A stretch of DNA of 64,000 nt from Nonlabens arenilitoris. GTDB taxonomy: Bacteria; Bacteroidota; Bacteroidia; Flavobacteriales; Flavobacteriaceae. Numbering within the stretch: position 1 is the first letter of the stretch; every line of letters begins with the position of its first letter. Position numbers and translations under genes: made by a program. This document shows positions 49,637-57,193 of this stretch, one piece after another. Below the pieces are notes generated by a model. That model was given only the letters and a program-made list of their open reading frames with translations. It did not search any database and was not told the origin of the DNA. Where the stretch lies: assembly GCF_002954765.1 (NCBI RefSeq), contig NZ_MTPW01000001.1, forward strand, positions 186,001 through 250,000, given 5' to 3'.

Positions 49637-50293
49637 CTATGATTGAAGAGAGAAAGCTGTTTTAACAGCTTTCTTTATATCTTGTTCTAAACCATTAAAA
49701 TCGCCATTATTGATTTTAAGTTTATCAAATAACTGACTTCCCATTCCCACGCAATTAACACCAGCATCAAACCATTCTTTCAAACCATTTTCTGTAGGGT
49801 TGATTCCACCTGTAGGCATAATGGCTAGTTGTGGTAGGACTGATTTAACCGCTTTCGCGAAAGCGGAACCTATCACATTTGCAGGAAATATTTTAATCAT
49901 CTCACAACCTAAATGCATTGCGGTAGTAGCCTCTGTAATAGTGGCAATTCCAGGTATATAAGCGATATTGTGGTGAACACAATAGTTAGCAAGTTCTGTA
50001 ACTAAACCTGGAGAAACGATAAATTGTGCGCCTGCTTCAACAAATTGCGCTGCTGTTTTTGAGTCATAAATCGTCCCTACACCTATCACTAGATCATCAT
50101 ACTTTTTAAAATGAGGTATTATAGTTTTAAAAGTCTCAAGACCATTAAGACCACGATTGACAAATTCAAATACGCGTACTCCACCTTTATAAGATGCTTC
50201 TATGGCATTGATCACTACGCTTGCATCCTGATGGAAAAATACAGGAACTATCTTGTGCGATTCTGTTTGCTTAATAAATTGTGTAATATCCAT
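49637..50293 (-). CDS. kdgA: KDPG aldolase
   Basis: A 218-aa class I aldolase. Glu43 (FEF), Arg47 and the Schiff-base Lys134 in EMIKIFPA are visible, as is MPTGGI. It splits 2-keto-3-deoxy-6-phosphogluconate into pyruvate and glyceraldehyde-3-phosphate. Its start overlaps the kdgK stop by one base (TAATG). A dispersed palindrome encodes SAFAKAV right after IFPANVIG. The C-terminal codons contain a perfect 11-bp inverted repeat (49651-49674). Confidence 0.96.
   Translation of the reverse strand: MDITQFIKQTESHKIVPVFFHQDASVVINAIEASYKGGVRVFEFVNRGLNGLETFKTIIPHFKKYDDLVIGVGTIYDSKTAAQFVEAGAQFIVSPGLVTELANYCVHHNIAYIPGIATITEATTAMHLGCEMIKIFPANVIGSAFAKAVKSVLPQLAIMPTGGINPTENGLKEWFDAGVNCVGMGSQLFDKLKINNGDFNGLEQDIKKAVKTAFSLQS
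49651..49674 (-). terminator. Inverted repeat in the last codons of kdgA
   Basis: AGAAAGCTGTT and AACAGCTTTCT, 11 bp with a 2-nt spacer, inside the coding end. It could act as part of a terminator for the kdgK-kdgA transcript. There is no long T run after it. Confidence 0.4.
49850..49865. repeat. Dispersed palindrome, copy 11 (exact)
   Basis: An exact copy inside kdgA, read as AFAKA. Confidence 0.9.
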
Positions 50294-51288
50294 TATCTTA
50301 AAAGTCTACCAACATTATTACCTTGTACCAACTCCTCTACCTCTTCTTTACTACTTAGATTCACATCTCCTATAGTACTGTGTTTTAAAACAGATGCCGC
50401 TACACCAAATTCTACCGTTTCTTGCGGATCTAAATTTAAAAAACCATAGATTAATCCAGCCATAAATGCATCACCACCACCTATACGATCGACGATGTTT
50501 TTCATGTCATAATTCTTAGAGGTATATAACTTACCATCTGTATAAAGTAAACCAGATAGTTCATTACGAGAAGCCGTCATTGCATTGCGTACAGTTTTTG
50601 AAAAAGCTTTTATATGTGGATATTTTTTGAGCACCTTATCACAGTTAGTCTGCCAGTCTTCATCCTGTATACCTAGACAGTTTTCTAGATCAACTCTTCC
50701 ACCTATTACCACATCTGTTAACTCGACTAGACCTGGCATTATGTCCAGTGGTTGTTTACCGTATTGCCATAAATTGCGTCTGTAATTAATGTCTCCACTT
50801 GTAGTGACTCCTCTTTTCTTAGCTTCCTTAAGTGCTCTAAGCGTGATGTCTGCAGCGTTTTGAGAAATAGCTGGTGTGATACCACTGTAGTGAAACCATG
50901 ACGCATCTTTAAAAACGATTTCCCAGTTAATTTCATCTTCTTTAAGATGTACAAAGGTGCTATCAAATCGATCATAAACAATACGTGATGGGCGTTGCAT
51001 CGCACCTGTTTCAAGATAGTAAACACCTAGACGTCCTTCTTTGCGCACGATACCTTCACCACTGACTCCATTAAGTTTTAAAAATCGCTCTACTCGCTCT
51101 CCTAAATTATGATCAGGTAAGGCGGTGATATGGGTACTATCCAGACCAAAATGAGCTAAAGAAACTCCAACATTTGCCTCTGATCCACCAAAGGTAACAT
51201 CAAAATTTACTGTTTGAAATAATCTCTTATAATCTGGAACGGTAAGTCTCATCAAGACTTCTCCTATAGTAACTACCTTTTGCTTCAT
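50293..51288 (-). CDS. kdgK: 2-keto-3-deoxygluconate kinase (PfkB family)
   Basis: A 331-aa PfkB-family kinase. The N-terminal GEVLMRLT and GGSEANVGVSLAHFG form the substrate-binding part. DRIGGGDAFMAGLIYG near residue 265 holds the anion hole and catalytic Asp. It phosphorylates KDG, the common product of the alginate and glucuronate branches, to KDPG for the aldolase translated from the same mRNA. No FadR-type site was seen upstream. Confidence 0.95.
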   Translation of the reverse strand: MKQKVVTIGEVLMRLTVPDYKRLFQTVNFDVTFGGSEANVGVSLAHFGLDSTHITALPDHNLGERVERFLKLNGVSGEGIVRKEGRLGVYYLETGAMQRPSRIVYDRFDSTFVHLKEDEINWEIVFKDASWFHYSGITPAISQNAADITLRALKEAKKRGVTTSGDINYRRNLWQYGKQPLDIMPGLVELTDVVIGGRVDLENCLGIQDEDWQTNCDKVLKKYPHIKAFSKTVRNAMTASRNELSGLLYTDGKLYTSKNYDMKNIVDRIGGGDAFMAGLIYGFLNLDPQETVEFGVAASVLKHSTIGDVNLSSKEEVEELVQGNNVGRLLR

Positions 51289-51384
51289 AATGTTATAAAT
51301 GATAAACTTAACTTAGAACAAACTTAAGCTTATAGAAGTAATAATTTATATCATAGAACTATCGTTTACCCTTTTCAGAATGAT

Positions 51385-51418
51385 AATGCCACTATAAATA
51401 TAGTATTATAGTGGCATT
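51385..51418. repeat. Perfect 13-bp inverted repeat between divergent genes
   Basis: AATGCCACTATAA and TTATAGTGGCATT around an 8-nt spacer. It lies between the kdgK start and the start at 51509, so it ends neither gene. Its function is unknown. Confidence 0.6.
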
Positions 51419-51508
51419 TATAAATTTTAAAAAGTTTTCAATACTTATGATTTATATTAGTAAGGTCAATTGAGAAAAGCCCACTTAATCTAAAGACAAG
51501 ATGAAACG

Positions 51509-51967
51509 ATGAGTAAGACAAACAGATTTGAAAAGAGTATCACAAAATTATATCGTGCTTTTCATAATGGCACTTTACATCCAGAATGTGCATGTCAATG
51601 TGCAGTAGGCAATATTTGCGATAATAAAGATTTCTGGAAACATCTATCTGATGATCATGGTTCAATAAAACTTAATTATGTAGGTCAGGTAAACGAGAAA
51701 CTAGGAAAACGTTTTAATGGCTATTCACCTTCAGAACTTTTGCAGATAGAGCAGGCTTTTTTGCAAGGTTGCGGTTATCAATTACCATTAAAACACAATC
51801 ATTTTAAACCTCATAATCCTACAGATAAGACTGTGCAATTTGAAGGATTGTGTGCTGTCATTACAGTGTTATGTAAATTAGACGGGATACAAGATATAAC
51901 TGATTACTCGAGGCTTTTTGAAACTGATAATAATCGACCTGCATATTCGCTAGACTTGGTATTTTAA
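51509..51967 (+). CDS. Conserved flavobacterial protein of unknown function, cysteine-rich N-terminus
   Basis: A 152-aa soluble protein. HPECACQCAVGNICDNK (about 25-41) has four clustered cysteines that could bind metal, followed by HLSDDHGS and GYSPSELLQIEQAFLQGCGY. I recognise the family from other Flavobacteriia, where it is often labelled as a sodium-translocating NADH-quinone reductase subunit F. The length and sequence do not support that label. A three-codon frame (51501-51512, ATG-AAA-CGA-TGA) overlaps the start codon. The gene ends at a bidirectional terminator. Confidence 0.75.
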   Translation: MSKTNRFEKSITKLYRAFHNGTLHPECACQCAVGNICDNKDFWKHLSDDHGSIKLNYVGQVNEKLGKRFNGYSPSELLQIEQAFLQGCGYQLPLKHNHFKPHNPTDKTVQFEGLCAVITVLCKLDGIQDITDYSRLFETDNNRPAYSLDLVF

Positions 51968-51977
51968 TGGTTAAATA

Positions 51978-52017
51978 AACAAGTAAAGAGATTTATATAA
52001 TAATCTCTTTACTTGTT
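51978..52017. terminator. Bidirectional terminator
   Basis: AACAAGTAAAGAGATT pairs perfectly with AATCTCTTTACTTGTT (16 bp) around an 8-nt loop, between two convergent genes. Confidence 0.85.
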
Positions 52018-52025
52018 CAATTTTA

Positions 52026-52988
52026 TTAAAAGGACTGTATTACATTAAGATACAACGGCATACCTAATGTTATATTGAACGGAAACGTTATTGCCAGCGC
52101 CATAGGTATGTATAGACTAGGATTAGCTTTAGGCGCGGCCAGTTTCATAGCGGCTGGTACTGCAATATAAGAAGCACTAGCTGCCAAAATAGAAAACAAT
52201 AAACGATCTCCTGTTTCTGTAACAAATAGTCCACTTATTACCGCCACCATAATTCCATTAACAATAGGTATAATAATTGCAAAAGCTACTGCAAACCAAC
52301 CTTTCTTTAGAAATGTAGAAAGTTTTCTACCACTGGTAATTCCCATATCTAGTAAGAACACGGCTAGAAACCCTTTAAACAAATCAGTCGTAAAGGGTTT
52401 AATTCCTTCGGCTTGAGCTTCACTAGCTAGTAAACCTATTACTAAACTACCTATAATAAGAAGCACACTACCGTTAGTGAGTGCATGGTGTAAAACCGTT
52501 TTTGTAGAAACCTTATCTGATTTATCTTTATTAAATAATGAAATTAATAATAACCCAACCATAATAGATGGAGCCTCCATAAGAGCCATAACGGCAACCA
52601 TATGACCACTGAAATCCATTTGTTCCATCTCTAAAAAAGATATAGCTGTCACAAAGGTAACCGCACTTACAGATCCATATGCTGCCGCAATTGCTCCAGA
52701 GTTATACACATTCATTTTGCGACGCAAAATAAAGTAAGCGTAGACCGGAACAACTATCGCGAGTAATACGCCAAAGAGTAAAGACCAGACAATCTCCATA
52801 TCAAATTCACTATGAGACAGCTCTTGCCCACCTTTAAAACCGATGGCTAACAATAAATAAAGAGATATAAATTTTGAAGAGTTTTCGGGAATTTTAAGAT
52901 CACTCTTAACTTGAACTGCTATAATCCCCAAAAAGAAAAATAATAAAGCTGGGTTACTTAAATTATCAAATAATAAGTGTAAATCCAT
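52026..52988 (-). CDS. SbtA-type sodium-dependent bicarbonate transporter
   Basis: A 320-aa membrane protein with about 10 helices. GAIAAAYGSVSAVTFVTA and AASASYIAVPAAMKLAAPKANPSLYIPMALAITFPFNI (C-terminal third) match the SbtA permease family, which has two inverted repeats around a glycine-serine-rich core. In cyanobacteria SbtA takes up bicarbonate with sodium. In heterotrophic flavobacteria the role is presumed to supply carboxylases. A small gene precedes it by 22 nt, and a LysR regulator is divergent. Confidence 0.85.
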   Translation of the reverse strand: MDLHLLFDNLSNPALLFFFLGIIAVQVKSDLKIPENSSKFISLYLLLAIGFKGGQELSHSEFDMEIVWSLLFGVLLAIVVPVYAYFILRRKMNVYNSGAIAAAYGSVSAVTFVTAISFLEMEQMDFSGHMVAVMALMEAPSIMVGLLLISLFNKDKSDKVSTKTVLHHALTNGSVLLIIGSLVIGLLASEAQAEGIKPFTTDLFKGFLAVFLLDMGITSGRKLSTFLKKGWFAVAFAIIIPIVNGIMVAVISGLFVTETGDRLLFSILAASASYIAVPAAMKLAAPKANPSLYIPMALAITFPFNITLGMPLYLNVIQSF

Positions 52989-53010
52989 AATTATATTCTT
53001 AAAGAATTAA

Positions 53011-53286
53011 TTAGTTTTTAATAATATCGATTTTACTTTTAATTGATACATTTTCACCTTTATTAATCATAGGTCCTAAAAAGGCTATTGCCTTGTCCTT
53101 TTCTGATTGTAAGGCAGCAATACGCTCGTTTTCAAATGTGCATGGATCTGCGTGATCCCTTTCTGTCTTTGCCAGTCTTTGCAATTTGTGAAAATTCATC
53201 TTCTTGTCTAGAACTGAAGTAATAATTTCCATAGCGTCTGATGGTGTAAAATTTCCGTCGATTAATTCAATTTGTAATTCTTGCAT
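53011..53286 (-). CDS. Small soluble protein upstream of the bicarbonate transporter, unknown function
   Basis: A 91-aa protein without signal or membrane segments. It starts MQELQIELIDGNFTPSDAMEIIT and has a charged helical middle (KKMNFHKLQRLAKTERDHADP). It is 22 nt before the transporter, so they are probably cotranscribed. It is not the PII-like SbtB known from cyanobacteria. I cannot assign a family. A regulatory partner of the transporter is a guess from position. Confidence 0.75.
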   Translation of the reverse strand: MQELQIELIDGNFTPSDAMEIITSVLDKKMNFHKLQRLAKTERDHADPCTFENERIAALQSEKDKAIAFLGPMINKGENVSIKSKIDIIKN

Positions 53287-53396
53287 TATAAATTATTTAA
53301 AGGTTAAATCGCTTTTAATAAAAGCTGCTGCAAAGTTGAATTATCTTTTATATAAATTTATATTTATATTTTTTATCATATACATAAGCAATATTT

Positions 53397-54332
53397 ATGC
53401 ACTATACACTTCACCAACTAGAGATATTCTTTAAAATATCCCAGTTAAAAAGCATTACTAAAGCTGCCGAAGAATTAAACCTAACTCAACCTGCCGTTTC
53501 TATACAGCTTAAAAAATTTCAAGATCAATTTCCATTACCTCTCACAGAGTATTTAGGTCGTAAAATCCATATTACCGAGTTTGGTAAAGAGATTGCTGAC
53601 ACAGCAGAAAACATTTTAGAACAAGTAGCCTCTATATCTTATAAATCTGCAGCTTATGAAGGTAAAGTCGCTGGTAAACTTCATATATCTGTAGTATCTA
53701 CTGGTAAATATGTTATGCCCTATTTTCTATCAGATTTTATGAAAAAATATCCCGGTATTGACTTAACGATGAACGTAACTAATAAAAGTGAAGTTGTTAA
53801 AAGTATCGAAGAGAACACGGTTGACTTTGCAATGGTATCAGTACTTCCTAGCCATCTTAACATAAGCCGTATAGAGCTTATGCGCAATGAACTTTTTTTG
53901 CTAGGAAAAGATAATCCTAGTAAATCTGGAAACCACCTTACCACAAAAGAATTCAAAAAATTAAAACTGATTTATCGAGAAAAAGGATCTGCTACTAGAC
54001 AAGCCATGGAAAGCTTTGTGGATCAACAAAAGTTTACAAATCATAAAAAAATTGAACTTGTTTCTAATGAAGCAGTGAAACAAGCCGTCATAGCCGGACT
54101 AGGCTATTCTATAATGCCGATAATAGGAATAAAAAACGAACTAAAGAATAAAGAAGTTCAAATTATACCTATTAAAAATTTACCTATATCAACTAACTGG
54201 AATTTGATCTGGTTATCTTCAAAAAAACAGTCACCAGCGGCAATTGCCTTATCTAATTATGTTAAAGAAAACAAAATGGAAATAATTAAAAAACACTTCA
54301 GTTGGATGGAAGACAGATCTCTACTTCCATAA
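53397..54332 (+). CDS. LysR-family transcriptional regulator
   Basis: A 311-aa protein. The N-terminal HTH (LEIFFKISQLKSITKAAEELNLTQPAVSIQLKKFQ) and a periplasmic-binding-like effector domain follow the LysR pattern. Its CbbR/CmpR-like character and position, divergent from the small protein and bicarbonate transporter genes across 110 bp, suggest it controls them. The AT-only palindrome TATAAATTTATA at 53351-53362 is a weak operator candidate. Confidence 0.9.
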   Translation: MHYTLHQLEIFFKISQLKSITKAAEELNLTQPAVSIQLKKFQDQFPLPLTEYLGRKIHITEFGKEIADTAENILEQVASISYKSAAYEGKVAGKLHISVVSTGKYVMPYFLSDFMKKYPGIDLTMNVTNKSEVVKSIEENTVDFAMVSVLPSHLNISRIELMRNELFLLGKDNPSKSGNHLTTKEFKKLKLIYREKGSATRQAMESFVDQQKFTNHKKIELVSNEAVKQAVIAGLGYSIMPIIGIKNELKNKEVQIIPIKNLPISTNWNLIWLSSKKQSPAAIALSNYVKENKMEIIKKHFSWMEDRSLLP

Positions 54333-54335
54333 TTA

Positions 54336-55889
54336 TTAATTATGTTTTTCAATGATACGATCCATGCAGTTAATTCCATCTATAGCAGCACTTATAATTC
54401 CGCCAGCATAACCTGCTCCTTCAGCACAAGGATATAGACCTTTAACTTCAACATGCTCTAGTGAAAAATCATCTCTAGGTATTTTAACTGGTGATGAGGT
54501 TCTACTTTCTGGAGCATGTAATACCGCTTCAGTTGTTAAATATCCTTTCATTTTATAACCAAAAGCTACAAATGCCTTTTTCAGTCTACTCGCCAGCATG
54601 TCTGGTAAGACTTCATTTAAATCGACAGACGTTAAACCTGGCTGATAAGATGTTTTAGGAAAATCTGTAGAAACCTTACCGGCTATAAAATCGGTCATGC
54701 GTTGCGCAGGAACTTTTTGTGTTTTACCAGCAGCTACCCAACAATCATATTCTACTTTCTTTTGAAATTCCAGACAAACAAAAGGATCATTCTCTTTGTA
54801 GTTGGGTAAATCTTGAGGTGATACACTTACTACAATACCACTATTAGAATATGGATTATTGCGTTTACTAGGGCTCCATCCATTAGTAACGACTTCTTCT
54901 ACGTCAGTCGCACATGGCGCAATAATTCCACCAGGACACATACAAAAAGAATATACACCTAATCCATCGACCTGTTCCACTAGACTATAACTGGCAGGTG
55001 GTAAATATGGATTTTGATCATCGCCATGATACTGTATTTGATCAATTAAAGATTGTGAATGCTCAATACGCACACCTATCGCAAATGGTTTTGCTTCTAC
55101 CTTAATACCGCGATTATGTAATAAGTAAAAAATATCTCTAGCACTATGTCCTGTTGCTAGTATCACATGATCATAATCATACCAGACACTATCATTTATC
55201 TGTATCGAGGTAATCTGTCCATTCTCATGTTTTATATCTGTGAGCTTCTCATTAAACCTCACTTCGCCGCCAGCTTCTATGATAGCCTCTCTCATGGCAG
55301 TAATAATTTGCGGCAACTTATTAGTTCCTATATGTGGATGAGCATCAACTAGAATGTCTGATGTTGCCCCAAAATCGACAAACCATTCCATCGCTTTCAA
55401 TACATTACCACGTTTTTTAGATCGAGTATAAAGTTTACCATCACTATAAGTTCCAGCGCCACCTTCACCAAAGCAATAATTAGATTCAGGATTAACGATA
55501 TGCTCTTTGTTTATGGCTGCTAGATCTCTACGTCTAGAGCGCACATCTTTTCCTCTTTCATAAATAATAGGCTTTAGTCCACCTTCTATAGCACGCAATG
55601 CTGCATATAATCCAGCAGGTCCAGCACCTATAATAGCAACTGCAGGTTTATTACTTACATCATTTATTATATATGGCTCGCGTACCGGTTTTTTATCTCC
55701 ATTCAACCATAGTTCAATTTGTAAATTATACAACACACGACGTTGTCTAGCATCAATGCTGCGCTTTCTAATGGACCATTGAGAAACCTCATTCATAGAA
55801 AAATCGACCTTTTGGAAAACCTTTTCCAGTATGTGATCTTCATCTTCTAGATGATGTGGTAAGACTTGAATTTGAACCAGTGTACTCAT
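54336..55889 (-). CDS. FAD-dependent oxidoreductase (COG2509-type dehydrogenase)
   Basis: The start at ATG 55889 (MSTLVQIQV) is preferred to a TTG three codons upstream. About 517 aa. A small N-terminal domain (RKRSIDARQRRVLY) precedes the FAD-binding GAGPAGLYAALRA near residue 85 and ERGKDVRSRRRD. The C-terminal GYAGGIISAAIDG closes the FAD site. The family is widespread and conserved, with no established physiological reaction. It is convergent with the LysR gene, with no gap. Confidence 0.9.
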   Translation of the reverse strand: MSTLVQIQVLPHHLEDEDHILEKVFQKVDFSMNEVSQWSIRKRSIDARQRRVLYNLQIELWLNGDKKPVREPYIINDVSNKPAVAIIGAGPAGLYAALRAIEGGLKPIIYERGKDVRSRRRDLAAINKEHIVNPESNYCFGEGGAGTYSDGKLYTRSKKRGNVLKAMEWFVDFGATSDILVDAHPHIGTNKLPQIITAMREAIIEAGGEVRFNEKLTDIKHENGQITSIQINDSVWYDYDHVILATGHSARDIFYLLHNRGIKVEAKPFAIGVRIEHSQSLIDQIQYHGDDQNPYLPPASYSLVEQVDGLGVYSFCMCPGGIIAPCATDVEEVVTNGWSPSKRNNPYSNSGIVVSVSPQDLPNYKENDPFVCLEFQKKVEYDCWVAAGKTQKVPAQRMTDFIAGKVSTDFPKTSYQPGLTSVDLNEVLPDMLASRLKKAFVAFGYKMKGYLTTEAVLHAPESRTSSPVKIPRDDFSLEHVEVKGLYPCAEGAGYAGGIISAAIDGINCMDRIIEKHN

Positions 55890-55959
55890 AGGTGGCAAAG
55901 GTAATAGGTCTTAAGAAAATATGTTTTAATAATAAGTGTTTGTAGAATGATCTTATTGA

Positions 55960-55975
55960 CGCTTTCGCGAAAGCG
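55960..55975. repeat. Dispersed palindrome, copy 12 (exact)
   Basis: An exact intergenic copy, upstream of the FAD oxidoreductase start and downstream of the terminator at 56001-56035. Confidence 0.9.
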
Positions 55976-56000
55976 AAATATCTAAACATCCTTATGATGT

Positions 56001-56035
56001 AAAAAGCCTCTCATCATGACGATAAAAGGCTTTTC
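56001..56035 (-). terminator. Terminator after the nitronate monooxygenase gene
   Basis: On the minus strand AAAAGCCT pairs with AGGCTTTTT across a 17-nt loop. Confidence 0.7.
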
Positions 56036-56054
56036 GATAAAATTATAAATTTGA

Positions 56055-57023
56055 TTAAGAATATCGTTCTAGATTTTTCTTTTGCATCTCTATGGCATCT
56101 TTGAATTCAGTCTTCATACGATTGATTAAATCTGTAGCAGGTACGGTATCATTAATCGTAGCAGATCCTTGTCCTGCACTCCATATCGTTTTCCAGGCTT
56201 TTGCTTCTGTATCCATTTCTTTACCAAAATCGATCTTACCGGTTGCTTTAAGCTGCTCTTCAGTAATTCCTGCGGCATTTAAACTAGCACCTAAAAAGTT
56301 TGCACTTACACCAGATATGGCAGCAGTATATACAATATCACTAGAACCAGCATCGATGATCATATCTCGATACTCATCTGTGGCTTTAGACTCATTTGTA
56401 TTGATAAAACGAGTACCCATGTAAGCATAATCTGCACCCATTTGTAAAGCACTAGCCACGTCTTGCCCACTGCTCATCGCTCCAGAGAGTAAGATAGTTC
56501 CTTCAAAGAAACTGCGTACTTCTCTAATAAATGGCATAGGGTTTAAGGTTCCAGCATGACCACCAGCACCTGCACAAACCAGTATCAATCCGTCCACACC
56601 AGCCTCTGCAGCTTTTTCGGCATGACGTTTTTTAATTACATCATGAAAAACAAGTCCACCGTAAGAATGCACCGCATCTACTAAGTCCTTTACAGCTCCT
56701 AAAGAAGTAATAATTAAAGGCACCTGATGCTTTATACAAACCATTAAATCTGCCTGTACACGTGGATTACTGCCATGAACGATAAGATTAACGCCAAATG
56801 GAGCCGCCTTTTTACCGGTTTCTTTTTCCCATTGATCAAGCTCTGTTTTAATTTGAACCACCCATTCTTCAAAGCCTTCAGTCGTACGTTGATTTAATGC
56901 TGGAAATGTACCTACGATACCATTTTTACAACATGCGATTACTAGTTCTGGACCAGAGATTAAGAACATAGGTGCTGCTACTACTGGCAGCTTTATATTT
57001 TGAGAAAAGTCAGTATTATTCAT
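56055..57023 (-). CDS. Nitronate monooxygenase family FMN enzyme
   Basis: A 322-aa TIM-barrel protein. PVVAAPMFLISGPELVIAC, GVNLIVHGSNPRV and VCAGAGGHAGTL (the phosphate-binding loop with the catalytic-region histidine) are family segments. GADYAYMGTRFINTNES follows the FMN site. The family oxidises alkyl nitronates to carbonyl compounds and nitrite. Single gene with its own terminator. Confidence 0.92.
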   Translation of the reverse strand: MNNTDFSQNIKLPVVAAPMFLISGPELVIACCKNGIVGTFPALNQRTTEGFEEWVVQIKTELDQWEKETGKKAAPFGVNLIVHGSNPRVQADLMVCIKHQVPLIITSLGAVKDLVDAVHSYGGLVFHDVIKKRHAEKAAEAGVDGLILVCAGAGGHAGTLNPMPFIREVRSFFEGTILLSGAMSSGQDVASALQMGADYAYMGTRFINTNESKATDEYRDMIIDAGSSDIVYTAAISGVSANFLGASLNAAGITEEQLKATGKIDFGKEMDTEAKAWKTIWSAGQGSATINDTVPATDLINRMKTEFKDAIEMQKKNLERYS

Positions 57024-57136
57024 TACTTAGGTTTACTACAAATTTACGATTATAGAGTAAAATCACCGCATAAGAACTTAAATTAATATTGCAGTTAAGA
57101 TGTCGTTAATTAAAGCCTTACAAGGTGCTTTCCATA

Positions 57137-57144
57137 TAAATTTG
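57137..57144 (+). promoter_or_regulatory. Putative -7 box for the TonB receptor gene
   Basis: TAAATTTG matches TAnnTTTG, 50 nt before the start codon. No -33 TTG was found at normal spacing. Confidence 0.4.
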
Positions 57145-57193
57145 TAACAAATTAATCTATTGTCCGTTACTTATACAGACTAGAATATTTCTT

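Noticed and set aside
51509..51967. Annotation as sodium-translocating NADH-quinone reductase subunit F
   Set aside because: Too short, with no ferredoxin or FAD domain. The usual label seems to be a propagated error.
53351..53362. TATAAATTTATA as a LysR operator
   Set aside because: A/T-only palindromes are common in this low-GC sequence, and it lacks a T-N11-A context that stands out.
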